64,000 bases of DNA from Cyclobacteriaceae bacterium (GCA_958296015.1 CATQIH010000013.1:248001-312000), one strand, 5' to 3'. Shown: positions 24,286 to 33,492, numbered from the stretch's first letter. Numbers and translations: made by a program. The notes: a model not told the origin generated them from the sequence alone.

Positions 24286-26598
24286 TTAAAACTCTATTTT
24301 ACAGGTAACAGAAGGTATGATAGGAAAAAGGCTTACTTGTTTTATTTTGCCCTTTGATTCATACAAAAAGTAAGCATTCAACCTATTGTACACATTGTAA
24401 ATAGAAAATGTCCAGGTTCTTTTGACCTTGTTTTTTTGCTTTTCATTGGAAAAGCTTAAATCCATACGATGGTAAGATGGCATCCTGAAATTGTTTCTTT
24501 TAGCAATATACTCCCGTTGGTCAAAAGCATTATTATCAAACCAATCAGGCAGGTTTTCTCCTTTATATATTGCCTCCGGAAAGCTCACGGCATTTCCTGT
24601 GTTGAAAGTAAATACCAGCGAGAAGAAATTTTGCACAGCGGTTACCCGTTGGGTTGATTTTTTGCCTGTCAGATGATAATTGGCAAGCAAAGAAACATCG
24701 TGCCTGCGGTCATACTTAAAGGGAAATTTGTTCCCGTTGTCAATTTTATCGAACCAGCGATCAGTTTTGGAGAGTGTATAACCTAACCAGCCATTCAATC
24801 TGCCTGTACTCTTCTTCAGGAAAAATTCTGCTCCATAAGCTTCGCCATTACCAGCTACAATTTTATCTTCCCAATGATTGCTTGTGCCAAATAAGTAGTT
24901 TGCACCTTCTGCATATTCAATCAGATTTTCCATGTACTTATAGTACCCTTCAACAGTAAATTCAATATTGTTATCTAACGATAAAGCCATACCTGATACC
25001 ACCTGCCATGAAGTTTCCGGTTTTGTCTTCTCTGTAGAAGATACCCACAGGTCGGTAGGTAAACCTAGCGAAGAATTGGTCAGTAAATGGAGATACTGCA
25101 CCATATAGCTATAGGAAGCTTTTATAGAAAGCGACCGGCGTCCCGGCGAATTGCTGACCAAATATCTGGTTGATAGCCTGGGTTGCAAGTTCCAGTAGTT
25201 TTGAGCATTTACAGAATAAAGCGAACCTCTCAGCCCTAGGTTTGTGGTAAACCTGTCTCCCACGGCAAATTCATCTTCCAGGTAGAGACTGGATTGTATA
25301 GCATGAGTATCCTCCTTGTTGTAGGTAGTGTCCGTGTCAGCTCCTTGTGTCCTTACTACCTCGGGACTAAATTGCAGGGAAGCTGCTTTGAACCCAAATT
25401 TAATTGCCTGGGATACATTGGGTTGGTAATCAAAATCTCCGTTTAGCGACCACTCGTTAATTTCCGAACTTGTTCGCAGCAGGTTTGGAACACCATTTTG
25501 ATCAAATTTATGCTTTTGGGCGTAAGCATATTTACTATAATAGGCAGACAAATTTCCAAAAAGCTTAGCATTGAATATCCTGTTCCAGCGGGTTACAGCC
25601 GTAAAATTACCCCAGTTGAAGCCAAAAGAGTCACCATCGGAATTTCTGATGTATTTGTCTCTGCCGGAATATACACTCAGGTATAAACGATTGGTGTTGT
25701 TGACGATGGTGTTTACCTTCACATTCAGATCATATAAACCATAGCGTTCTTTTTCGGGGAACAACAATTCCCCCAGCCACGATTTTCTTCCGGAAACGAT
25801 GAAAGCAGCTTTGTTCTTGATGATAGGGGCTTCATAGGTAAGCTTGCCCACAATAGGGCTGAGGGAAAACACCCCTTTTCCTTCTTTAAGATTGCCTTCT
25901 TTCATAGAAATGTCCAGCACAGAAGACAGCCTCCCTCCATAGCGGGCAGGTATACCTCCTTTGATCAGGTTGACGTTGTGCAGAGCATCGGTGTTGAAGA
26001 CTGATAAAAAACCAAACAAGTGACTAACATTGTATACGGGTACCCCATCCAGCAAAATAAGGTTTTGATCGGGACTTCCGCCTCTCACATAAAGCCCTGA
26101 AGAACCTTCGCTGCCAATTTTAACACCCGGCAAAAGCTGAAGAACCTTCATCACATCTGTCTCTCCGCCCAAAGCAGGGGAAGTTTTCACCGTTTGCATG
26201 TCTATGCGGTGCACGCTCATTTCGGTTGCGTGCAGGTCATTATTTTCTGCTACTATTTCTACTTCATTCAGTATGTTGTTGGTTTCCAGTGCTATATCCA
26301 GTCTTATATTTTGATCAAGATACTGTGTTTTATGTACAGCCTCATAACCTGTAAAAGAGAAGATGAGTTGGATGCTATCTTTTGGCAAGGTGATGCTATA
26401 GAAGCCGTAGCTATTAGAGACTGTGCCGATTTTTAAACCGGGTACATAGACAGTGGCGTTTATCAATTTTTCACCACTGGCCTGATCTGTGACGAATCCG
26501 TTGACCGTAAATTTATCCTGAGCAACCGCAAAACGGGTATTTGCAAATACCAAAATGGCAAGAAATAGCCAGGAATATTTGTACATATGGTATATCAT
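24286..26598 (-). CDS. TonB-dependent receptor with CarboxypepD_reg-like domain
   Basis: 770 residues. A signal peptide (1-27, ending VAQ) is followed by a carboxypeptidase-regulatory-like domain (30-110), the plug with 'GLYVRGGSPDQNLILLDGVPVYN' (about 165-190) and a 22-strand-type barrel ending in Phe (CKIEF). It belongs to the non-SusC receptors found with DUF4249 proteins. The start overlaps the DUF4249 stop by 3 nt (ATGA), so the two are coupled. Substrate unknown. Confidence 0.9.
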   Translation of the reverse strand: MIYHMYKYSWLFLAILVFANTRFAVAQDKFTVNGFVTDQASGEKLINATVYVPGLKIGTVSNSYGFYSITLPKDSIQLIFSFTGYEAVHKTQYLDQNIRLDIALETNNILNEVEIVAENNDLHATEMSVHRIDMQTVKTSPALGGETDVMKVLQLLPGVKIGSEGSSGLYVRGGSPDQNLILLDGVPVYNVSHLFGFLSVFNTDALHNVNLIKGGIPARYGGRLSSVLDISMKEGNLKEGKGVFSLSPIVGKLTYEAPIIKNKAAFIVSGRKSWLGELLFPEKERYGLYDLNVKVNTIVNNTNRLYLSVYSGRDKYIRNSDGDSFGFNWGNFTAVTRWNRIFNAKLFGNLSAYYSKYAYAQKHKFDQNGVPNLLRTSSEINEWSLNGDFDYQPNVSQAIKFGFKAASLQFSPEVVRTQGADTDTTYNKEDTHAIQSSLYLEDEFAVGDRFTTNLGLRGSLYSVNAQNYWNLQPRLSTRYLVSNSPGRRSLSIKASYSYMVQYLHLLTNSSLGLPTDLWVSSTEKTKPETSWQVVSGMALSLDNNIEFTVEGYYKYMENLIEYAEGANYLFGTSNHWEDKIVAGNGEAYGAEFFLKKSTGRLNGWLGYTLSKTDRWFDKIDNGNKFPFKYDRRHDVSLLANYHLTGKKSTQRVTAVQNFFSLVFTFNTGNAVSFPEAIYKGENLPDWFDNNAFDQREYIAKRNNFRMPSYHRMDLSFSNEKQKNKVKRTWTFSIYNVYNRLNAYFLYESKGKIKQVSLFPIIPSVTCKIEF

Positions 26599-27536
26599 TG
26601 CTTTTCCAGCCTGATCGTCACAGCATTATATGCGGCAAATATGCCCAAACCATTTTCCACATTCGAATAGATCTTAACCGGGGATGAGAAAGGATTGGGT
26701 TCATCTCCCAAATCGGCATTCAAATAATGGATTACACTGGACTTTAAGTATTTGTCATAATGCTCGCTAGCATGGGTGACAGTGGCATAGATGCCGTTCT
26801 TTTCGTCATCTTCATCCAGGATTTCACTTAAATGAAACCCGGCAGAAAAATCAAACGAAGGGGCATTGAGCAATAAATCATCCATCCTGAGATAATGATA
26901 AAATTCGTAGGTGTTGTCATAATTATGAAAAGTCCTGTTAAAATCATCTATAAAAAACGGTGGTTTTTGTATTGCAAAGTGCCCGAATGCCCTGGTAAGG
27001 GTAAAAGTTGAATCAATCAGCCCTTGACGGTTGTCTATGTCCCATTCACGCTCATAAAAAATATAATATCCACTTAGCCAATAAATCTCCTTCTCGTCTT
27101 CGGCATTGTTAATAGAAAAATGAAGTTGCGTAAGCGAAGTGTTGCTTAATTTCAGGTAGCTGCTGTATATGATTTGAGGCTGTGCAGGTACTTTATCTTC
27201 TGCCAGTATCGTGGGGAGGCCAGGTACAGAAGCCTCAAGCCTGTAGGTATTGCCGGGAACAGGATGATAGTCCCAGCCATAATAGCCATCGCCCAGATAA
27301 GTTGCCATACCCAATGGCTGCGTATTTTCATACAACTGTACTGCTGCATGATCTATCGCAGTAAATTCAGTGCCACGACCAACGGCGATACTTTTGGTAA
27401 GGCTTATGGTAATGGTGCTGTCGGGGTGTAGCAATCCGTTTAAGACCGGTTGAGTTTGATGCGTAGGGTAGGGCAAATCCACCTCCTGGGTACAGGAAAA
27501 GGCTACGACTAAGTATAATAGCATCAAATTTTTCAC
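26595..27536 (-). CDS. DUF4249 family lipoprotein
   Basis: I place the start at GTG 27536 behind AAGAGGA, 313 residues, which directly gives a lipoprotein signal (VKNLMLLYLVVAFSC). The DUF4249 marks 'PVLNGLLHPDSTITISLTKS', 'AAVQLYEN' and 'YRLEASVPGLPTILAEDKVP' follow. DUF4249 proteins are paired with TonB receptors in Bacteroidota and probably capture the ligand at the surface. It sits between the outer-membrane protein gene (13 nt away) and the receptor gene (overlap). Confidence 0.85.
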   Translation of the reverse strand: MKNLMLLYLVVAFSCTQEVDLPYPTHQTQPVLNGLLHPDSTITISLTKSIAVGRGTEFTAIDHAAVQLYENTQPLGMATYLGDGYYGWDYHPVPGNTYRLEASVPGLPTILAEDKVPAQPQIIYSSYLKLSNTSLTQLHFSINNAEDEKEIYWLSGYYIFYEREWDIDNRQGLIDSTFTLTRAFGHFAIQKPPFFIDDFNRTFHNYDNTYEFYHYLRMDDLLLNAPSFDFSAGFHLSEILDEDDEKNGIYATVTHASEHYDKYLKSSVIHYLNADLGDEPNPFSSPVKIYSNVENGLGIFAAYNAVTIRLEKQ

Positions 27537-27549
27537 CGCATGTCCTCTT

Positions 27550-28194
27550 TTATTTGAACTGCACACCTATTTGAATGCTAAAATACCGGTTAATCAGTTC
27601 ATTGTAGTGAGATTGGCCATAACCATCTATAGTGCTATTGGGTGTTATGTTCAATAAGCCATAGTAATAACCTATTTCTATAAAAGGCCATAAGTTGTCC
27701 ATCTGGTAATGAGAACCAACAGAAAAAGCAAGCCCATAATCAAACGTATCACGAAATGGAAGAAAAAAAAGATCGTTTAAGTTGTCCTGTAAGAGATGGC
27801 TGCCTCGCATGGCTACAATGGCAAAGGGGGTCACCTTTTTCAGTGCCTTTTCTCCACGAATCCCGGCATCTAAGAACCCATAGCTCATGGTAGCACTTTC
27901 ACCAATAGAAGAAAGCCTTGATGCTTCCCCTGCATCAAAGTTAAGCTTCATGTATCCTCCGGACAATTGCACAGCTATGTGATGGGTGATCGGTAAAACT
28001 TTTCCCAAACCAAATTGCCATCCTAACAAGGGCGAAGGAGCATATGCATCATTATCGCGGATGATAGATGGATTGGCAACATTGAGTCCAATCTTAACTT
28101 GCCAGTCATTGAGCAACGATTGAGCATGACTTGAGGTAAGTACGGAAAATAAAACTATTCCCGCTAAAACGCTTCTCTTGATAATATCTGTCAT
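27550..28194 (-). CDS. Outer-membrane beta-barrel protein, first gene of the receptor operon
   Basis: 214 residues with a signal peptide ending SHAQ. Alternating hydrophobic strands, 'LGWQFGLGKVLPITHHIAVQLSGGYMKL', and a C-terminal 'YFSIQIGVQFK' indicate an 8- to 10-strand barrel of the PorT/OmpW-like type. It heads the operon OMP - DUF4249 - TonB receptor. No closer family is recognised. Confidence 0.7.
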   Translation of the reverse strand: MTDIIKRSVLAGIVLFSVLTSSHAQSLLNDWQVKIGLNVANPSIIRDNDAYAPSPLLGWQFGLGKVLPITHHIAVQLSGGYMKLNFDAGEASRLSSIGESATMSYGFLDAGIRGEKALKKVTPFAIVAMRGSHLLQDNLNDLFFLPFRDTFDYGLAFSVGSHYQMDNLWPFIEIGYYYGLLNITPNSTIDGYGQSHYNELINRYFSIQIGVQFK

Positions 28195-28212
28195 TTAATA
28201 AAAATTATAAAA

Positions 28213-28244
28213 AATAGCACTTCCCAATTCCAGGAAGCACTATT
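28213..28244 (-). terminator. Terminator of the 28261-29322 gene
   Basis: AATAG-xx-CTTCC / GGAAG-xx-CTATT, a 12-position stem with a 2-bp internal mismatch. On the minus strand it is followed by TTTTTTATAATTTTT. It separates the lipoprotein gene from the receptor operon. Confidence 0.6.
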
Positions 28245-28260
28245 TAAACGAATAATGATT

Positions 28261-29322
28261 TCAATAACCTTCTTCATAATTACAGGTACAATTATCCCGC
28301 CCCAATGCTACTCCTTTGCTCCAATAGATTTCATTTGCATTCCAAGCACTTTGCTCTCCTTCGTAAAGTACTGCTCCTATAGTATGTAGCGGCACACCTG
28401 CTTCTTCAGTTCTTCCTCCAGACCCATAACTAGCCTGGTAATCGACTCTTCCAGTCAAATAGCCTGTTTTAAACCTTCTTATATAACCATAAACGGTGCG
28501 ACGGTAAGAGAGGGCATTGAAAGAATGGGTAATAAGAAATCTACCGCCTCCTAAACCCTGATGGGTAATATTTTCAGATAAATGTACACTATATCTACCT
28601 GCTTCTCCAGTACAATTGTTGACCTGAAAACTTTTATCAATTAATTTTGCATTTGTTGAACCGGTTTCCTTCCTATACCACATAACCTTGTTAACTTGAA
28701 TGTGATTTTTAGAATTTGTTTGGTCTGTTGTACTAAGTAATTCTATTTTACTTTCATCACCGTCATGAATTATTTTAACTGCATTGAATGAATACTTTTT
28801 TATTTTGTCACCAATACGGACAATTCCTTCTTTATTTAAAACTTTGAATAAATTTTGATAAGGAATATCTATTTCAAACCAGCCTTCGTCATGAAATCTG
28901 AACAAGTTAGCGTTCTTAAGTACATATGCCGAATGAGGCGATACTCCATTAGGGAATTTAGCTTCTAGTTCTTTTTCTGTGAAGGCTTCCAATTTTTCAA
29001 AATATGCTTCATCCTCATCAACAGCTTTTTCAAACAGAAACCGAATTGATGTAAAGCCAAGTTGCTTTTCCCAGGCATCCAATTCCTCACGGGAGAAGGT
29101 TTGAAGTTCATTCAACGTTTTTTCAAATGTAGCTGAATCATTAAACCACAAATAGTTGTTGCGCAGCTTTACTTTGAAATCTTTGTTGCCAGAGGTCAAT
29201 TTAAGGTTGTTCCCGGTAACGGTATCACTTTGAATAAGTTCTTCTTCCGAACAGGCATAAAATAAACAACTTACCATTAACAAAACAACAGTATAGAGCG
29301 AAAACTTTAAATAATGTCTCAT
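28261..29322 (-). CDS. Lipoprotein of unknown function
   Basis: 353 residues. The signal peptide ends in FYACSEEE (Cys24), a good lipobox. Residues ~45-130 are helical and acidic ('FEKTLNELQTFSREELDAWEKQLGF'), and a middle domain of about 80 residues follows. The C-terminal ~130 residues are beta-rich ('GRYSVHLSENITHQGLGGGRFLITHSFNALSYRR') and finish with Cys residues (CTCNYEEGY). It resembles lipoproteins seen in Bacteroidota surface-exposed families, but I cannot name one. A G13 tract lies 134 nt upstream of the start. Confidence 0.65.
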   Translation of the reverse strand: MRHYLKFSLYTVVLLMVSCLFYACSEEELIQSDTVTGNNLKLTSGNKDFKVKLRNNYLWFNDSATFEKTLNELQTFSREELDAWEKQLGFTSIRFLFEKAVDEDEAYFEKLEAFTEKELEAKFPNGVSPHSAYVLKNANLFRFHDEGWFEIDIPYQNLFKVLNKEGIVRIGDKIKKYSFNAVKIIHDGDESKIELLSTTDQTNSKNHIQVNKVMWYRKETGSTNAKLIDKSFQVNNCTGEAGRYSVHLSENITHQGLGGGRFLITHSFNALSYRRTVYGYIRRFKTGYLTGRVDYQASYGSGGRTEEAGVPLHTIGAVLYEGEQSAWNANEIYWSKGVALGRDNCTCNYEEGY

Positions 29323-29455
29323 GTGTAGAAAGGGTTTAGTTATAAATAATAATTAGAATGCGAATGAAGATTTATGAACCATCCTTTATACACTCATGCG
29401 CCTCGTGCCATCTACATCAGCGACCTATGCCGGATTCATACTGCCAAATGTAAAT

Positions 29456-29468
29456 GGGGGGGGGGGGG
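29456..29468 (+). repeat. Poly-G tract (13 G)
   Basis: A run of 13 G between 29451-29455 (TAAAT) and TACTTTTCC. It lies in the 382-nt gap 29323-29704, upstream of the divergently oriented side of the lipoprotein gene. Such runs change length by slippage. Apart from it I see no gene or other structure in this gap. Confidence 0.85.
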
Positions 29469-29704
29469 TACTTTTCCAAGTTGTTTTTGTGTTAAAATTA
29501 CTTAACCTGGCAATAAAACTTACATGCACCCGACAAGCTTGCTTTGATCAAAGAGAACTGTAAAGTTAGTGCTGGTGAGCTAAAAAAACATGCTTATCAA
29601 ACGGATTGGGAAAATATAGCGTAATGATAATTTCCAAGAAGGCTCATGCAAATCACTAAAAATTAATATAACCGGCTTTTCTTACATCCATAGAATAGGT
29701 ATTT

Positions 29705-30400
29705 TTACAACAGATTCTTCAACTCACTCAGGCAGCCAATCTCATAAGTCGTCTGTTTCTCATGGCTGATGCCCCCAGGGTTGAAAAATACACAGTCAAT
29801 ACCCGCATTCAAGGCTCCCTGAATGTCGGCTTCCAGGTTGTCGCCAATCATCAGGCAATCGGCAGGGTCGGCTCCGATCTTATGCACGATATACTCAAAG
29901 ATTTCTTTGCTGGGCTTCTTAAAACCTATTGTATCTGAGCTGACTACTTCCAGAAAGTAACCCGTCAGCCCGGCGCTTTTGAGCTTGATGGCCTGCACAT
30001 CAGAAAAGCCGTTGGTCAGGATGTGCAAAGCGTAGCGTTGCTGTAGGTAAGCCAGTATTTCCACTGTATAAGGAAACACGTGGGGTTTGGTAGGGCACAG
30101 CCGGAGGTACTCATCGGCCAGTGTGGCAGGTACATGCGCTTCTGCTACACCTAATTCGCCCAGAATAAGCTTAAACCGTTCTGTACGAAGCTTTTGCTGG
30201 TCATATTTGCCCAGGTTATATTGCGCCCATAGCTGCCGGTTGATGATACTAAAGGTAGTGCAGAAGTCGGTACAGGTAAAGCTACCTAGGTTTGCCAGCT
30301 CAAAGGTCAGAAAAAGTTCTTCCAGGGTTTCCCGCGAGTTTCTGTCAAAATCCCAAAGGGTATGGTCCAGGTCAAATAAGATATGCTGGTATTGCTTCAT
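29705..30400 (-). CDS. yjjG: YjjG-type noncanonical pyrimidine nucleotidase (HAD)
   Basis: 231 residues, full length. HAD motif I is FDLDHTLWD (Asp10, Asp12), motif II 'LHILTNGFSD', motif III Lys in 'GFKKPSKEIFEY', and motif IV 'MIGDNLEADIQGA'. YjjG-type enzymes dephosphorylate dUMP/dTMP and modified pyrimidine nucleotides and clear abnormal nucleotides in the cytoplasm. The gene is single. Confidence 0.88.
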   Translation of the reverse strand: MKQYQHILFDLDHTLWDFDRNSRETLEELFLTFELANLGSFTCTDFCTTFSIINRQLWAQYNLGKYDQQKLRTERFKLILGELGVAEAHVPATLADEYLRLCPTKPHVFPYTVEILAYLQQRYALHILTNGFSDVQAIKLKSAGLTGYFLEVVSSDTIGFKKPSKEIFEYIVHKIGADPADCLMIGDNLEADIQGALNAGIDCVFFNPGGISHEKQTTYEIGCLSELKNLL

Positions 30401-30656
30401 GGGTTTGATGTGATGATGTGTTGATTTTTTGATGGGTTGATGTGCTAATGAGATTGTTTAGTAAGGTTGTAGGAATAACACGAGTTGCTACATTTTAATG
30501 CCTTGAAATAGCAGATTATCGAAGTCCTGCGTCCTCATATCAACTTATTTCCACATGATTTTATCACAAGCAGCCTGCTTTTTGCCAGAATTACTGAGAA
30601 TTTATAGCAAAATACCGCTGTTTGACCTTAAAATACAGTGGATTGGTGAAAAAACT

Positions 30657-30824
30657 ACGTGGTCTGAAGGCAAATCCATATGGATTGATGAGCAGACCAC
30701 GTGGTCCGGAGGCAAATCCATGCGGATTGATGAAAAGACCACGTGGTCTAAAGACAAATCCATATGGATTGATGAGCAGACCACGTGGTCCGGAGGCAAA
30801 TCCGTGCGGATTGATGGTCAAACG
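30657..30824. repeat. Four tandem 42-nt repeats built from two palindromes
   Basis: Units at 30657-30698, 30699-30740, 30741-30782 and 30783-30824, each starting ACGTGGTC. Units 1 and 3 are nearly identical, as are units 2 and 4 (84-nt higher order). Each unit joint forms the palindrome AGACCACGTGGTCT or a variant, and the middle has AATCCATATGGATT or ATCCATGCGGAT. The array lies between yjjG and lpdA in the gap 30401-30919. One + frame is open throughout only because 42 is divisible by 3. Confidence 0.85.
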
Positions 30825-30841
30825 TGGTGGTTTTGTACTTA

Positions 30842-30887
30842 TAATCCATCAAGGTTTTTAAAACCTTGATGGATTACAGTACTTTTG
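30842..30887 (+). promoter_or_regulatory. 35-nt perfect palindrome abutting a -7 box, upstream of lpdA
   Basis: TAATCCATCAAGGTTTT (30842-30858), one T, then its exact reverse complement (30860-30876). Three bases later comes TACTTTTG (30880-30887), a TAnnTTTG -7 element; the lpdA start is at 30920. The palindrome covers the -33 region, so it could be an operator, although it may also be one of the AACCTT-type hairpins of the genome. Confidence 0.55.
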
Positions 30888-30919
30888 CGCTTCAACCAAT
30901 AAATAACCTATACAAACAT

Positions 30920-32326
30920 ATGGCAGATCAAAGTTATGACCTTATCATCATAGGAAGCGGACCGGGCGGCTACGTTGCGGCTATCCGGGCAGCGCAGCTG
31001 GGCATGAAAGTAGGCGTGGTAGAAAGATCGGAACTGGGAGGTATTTGCCTCAACTGGGGATGTATTCCTACCAAAGCCCTGCTGAAAAGTGCACAGGTAT
31101 TTGAGTATATCAAACATGCCAAAGACTACGGCATTGAAGTGGCCGAGGCCAGGCCCGACTTTGGCGGCATCATCAAACGCAGCCGCAACACAGCCGCCAA
31201 GATGAGCAAAGGTATCCAGTTTTTGTTCAGAAAAAACAAGATTGACACGCTGGTAGGCCACGGCAAGATCGTAGCCAAAGGCAAAGTGGAAGTGGCAGGC
31301 GAGGATGGGAAGAAGACCACCTATCAGGCCAAGAATATCATTCTGGCTACCGGCGGACGGGCACGTGAGCTGCCCAATATCAAGATAGACAACAAAAAAA
31401 TCATCGGCTACCGTCAGGCAATGGTGTTGGAGCAGATGCCCAAAAGGATGGTCGTGATCGGCTCCGGTGCCATCGGTATGGAGTTTGCCTACTTCTATAA
31501 GACACTGGGCACGGAAGTGACCATCGTGGAGTACCTGCCTAATGTATTACCGGTAGAAGACGAGGAAGTATCCAAGCAGATGGAGAAGATCTATAAGAAG
31601 GATGGTGTCAAAATCCTAACCGAATCCGAAGTGACTGCCGTAGATACCAGTGGTGAAGGCTGCAAGGTGAAGGTAAAGTCCAAAAGCGGAGAAGAGTCTG
31701 TTATCGAGTGCGATATTGTGCTCTCTGCCGTAGGCATTGCCACCAACCTGGAGAATGTGGGCATCGAGGAGATGAAGATCAAGCTCAACGACCGCAAAAA
31801 CCTGGTAGAAGTAGACGAATACTACCGCACCAACGTGGAAGGCATCTGTGCCATTGGCGACATTGTGAAAGGCCCTGCCCTGGCCCACGTAGCCTCAGCC
31901 GAAGGCATCGTCTGCGTAGAAAAAATCGCTGGCCTGCATCCCGAACCTATCGACTACCACAACGTTCCGGGCTGTACCTACTGCTGGCCTGAAGTGGCTT
32001 CGGTAGGCTACACCGAAAAGGCCGCCAAAGAAGCGGGCTACGACATCCGCGTAGGCAAGTTTCCGTTCTCGGCATCTGGCAAAGCCTCGGCAGCCGGGGT
32101 CACCGATGGCTTTGTGAAGGTGATCTTTGATAAAAAATACGGTGAATGGCTGGGCGCACACATGGTAGGTGCCAACGTGACCGAGATGATTGCCGAAGTA
32201 GTGACTGCCCGCAAGCTGGAGACTACCGGGCATGAGATCATCAAAGCCATCCACCCGCACCCCACCATGTCGGAGGCCGTGATGGAAGCCACCGCCGCTG
32301 CCTATGAGGAAGTGATTCATTTGTAA
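30920..32326 (+). CDS. lpdA: Dihydrolipoyl dehydrogenase
   Basis: From ATG 30920 (MADQSYDLIII), 468 residues. FAD motif GSGPGG (12-17), redox pair Cys43/Cys48 in GGICLNWGCIP, the NAD motif 'VIGSGAIGMEFA', and the C-terminal His-Glu in 'IHPHPTMSE'. This is the E3 subunit of 2-oxo-acid dehydrogenase complexes, regenerating lipoamide with NAD. The upstream in-frame extension to 30866 runs through the promoter and is not real. The gene is GC-rich (40 G+C in bases 31141-31200). Confidence 0.96.
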   Translation: MADQSYDLIIIGSGPGGYVAAIRAAQLGMKVGVVERSELGGICLNWGCIPTKALLKSAQVFEYIKHAKDYGIEVAEARPDFGGIIKRSRNTAAKMSKGIQFLFRKNKIDTLVGHGKIVAKGKVEVAGEDGKKTTYQAKNIILATGGRARELPNIKIDNKKIIGYRQAMVLEQMPKRMVVIGSGAIGMEFAYFYKTLGTEVTIVEYLPNVLPVEDEEVSKQMEKIYKKDGVKILTESEVTAVDTSGEGCKVKVKSKSGEESVIECDIVLSAVGIATNLENVGIEEMKIKLNDRKNLVEVDEYYRTNVEGICAIGDIVKGPALAHVASAEGIVCVEKIAGLHPEPIDYHNVPGCTYCWPEVASVGYTEKAAKEAGYDIRVGKFPFSASGKASAAGVTDGFVKVIFDKKYGEWLGAHMVGANVTEMIAEVVTARKLETTGHEIIKAIHPHPTMSEAVMEATAAAYEEVIHL

Positions 32327-32348
32327 AGCTATTATCACAGGTACAGAC

Positions 32349-32383
32349 AAAGCGGCAGGACTTATCATTCTGTCGCTTTTTTT
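32349..32383 (+). terminator. Terminator of lpdA
   Basis: AAAGCGGCAG / CTGTCGCTTT with one G-T wobble and an 11-nt loop, followed by TTTT. It starts 23 nt after the stop codon. Confidence 0.8.
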
Positions 32384-32410
32384 GTAGCACCTAAAGCTGC
32401 ATGTAAATTG

Positions 32411-32977
32411 ATGGAAAATATAAGAAAAGAGCTTGACCAGTTTGCGATACAAAGTGACGAGGACTGGCAATTCTTCAAGTCAAAACTTGAAAAGAAAGCG
32501 TTTGGCAAAAAAGCCGTCGTTCTTAAAGAAGGTGCTGTAGAAAAGTATCTTTCTTTTGCAGAAACCGGTATTTTAAGGTATTACATTCCAAAGATTGAAA
32601 ACGATCTGACATTCGGATTTATATTTCCAGGTGGTTTTAGCTCGGCCTACGACTCTTTCCTGACACAGCAACCCAGTAAGTATCAAGTGGAGACACTGAC
32701 GCAGGCAACTTTGTGGCAAATTCACTTCGACGATTTACAGGAAGTTTATGCAAACACACAATCGGGCAATGAGATAGGCAGAAAAAATACTGAAAACCTG
32801 TTTCTGATCAAATCCAGACGAGAACTTGCGCTTCTTGATAAAACGGCTGAAGAAAGATACCGGGATTTGTTCTCAGAAAGACCCGAGTTGATTCGGAAAA
32901 TCCCTTTGAAATATATTGCCTCCTACATTGGCGTGACACCACAGGCATTGAGCCGTATCCGCAGCAGGATTTCTTAA
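32411..32977 (+). CDS. Crp/Fnr-family transcriptional regulator
   Basis: 188 residues from ATG 32411. The N-terminal cyclic-nucleotide-binding-like fold (about 12-120) has 'GAVEKYLSFAETGILRYYI' and 'FIFPGGFSSAYDSFLTQQPS'. A short C-terminal helix-turn-helix is 'IPLKYIASYIGVTPQALSRIRSRI' (about 162-188). This is the Bacteroidota type of small Crp-like regulator. The phosphate-site Arg of cAMP-binding proteins is not obvious, so the ligand is unknown. It lies 53 nt before the DoxX-like gene and may control it. Confidence 0.85.
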   Translation: MENIRKELDQFAIQSDEDWQFFKSKLEKKAFGKKAVVLKEGAVEKYLSFAETGILRYYIPKIENDLTFGFIFPGGFSSAYDSFLTQQPSKYQVETLTQATLWQIHFDDLQEVYANTQSGNEIGRKNTENLFLIKSRRELALLDKTAEERYRDLFSERPELIRKIPLKYIASYIGVTPQALSRIRSRIS

Positions 32978-33030
32978 CTCAGGTTCATTTTATAAACCAT
33001 ATTTTTGGAGGAGTTTTGTAAAAAACATGT

Positions 33031-33492
33031 ATGAAACCTCTCATCGTTTTGCTATCAGTCTTTTTGCTTTCAATGATCGTCCTATATTTATTGAAAGGTT
33101 ATCTAAACTATTTGCTTGCCGGGCGTATTGCTATGGCTGTGATGCTGTTTTTTACAGCCATAGCGCATGTCAAGTTCTCTGAAGGAATGACAGCTATGAT
33201 TCCGGATGTTTTTCGTTTCAAAACAGCCATTGTTTATTTCACCGGTGTGTTGGAAATACTGTTTGCGGTTGGTATACTATTGCCAAGATACCAGGCATTG
33301 GCCGGATGGCTATGTATCGCTTTTTTGATTCTGATACTGCCCGCCAATATCAATGCAGCTTACCATCATCTGGATTACCAAACCGGAGAAGCCAACGGGA
33401 ACGGATTGAAATATCTATGGTTTAGAATTCCCCTACAGTTCCTGTTCATTAGCTGGATTTATTACTTTGTCATTGCAAAGGCAGGTCTATAG
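33031..33492 (+). CDS. DoxX-like membrane protein
   Basis: 153 residues with four to five membrane helices (about 3-21, 28-46, 68-85, 92-110, 130-147). 'GRIAMAVMLFFTAIAHV' and 'FTGVLEILFAVGILLPRYQALAGW' are typical of the DoxX/DoxD-like family. Members are often placed after a Crp-like or TetR regulator, as here. Biochemical role unknown. Confidence 0.78.
   Translation: MKPLIVLLSVFLLSMIVLYLLKGYLNYLLAGRIAMAVMLFFTAIAHVKFSEGMTAMIPDVFRFKTAIVYFTGVLEILFAVGILLPRYQALAGWLCIAFLILILPANINAAYHHLDYQTGEANGNGLKYLWFRIPLQFLFISWIYYFVIAKAGL

Noticed and set aside
30657-30824. CRISPR array
   Set aside because: Units follow each other directly with no unique spacers, and no cas genes are present. The same holds for 12017-12247.
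30555-30869. 104-residue + strand reading frame over the 42-nt repeats
   Set aside because: It is open only because the repeat length is a multiple of 3. The peptide is a repeat of KTTW-S-GKS-WIDE type without a start signal, and the minus strand is equally open.
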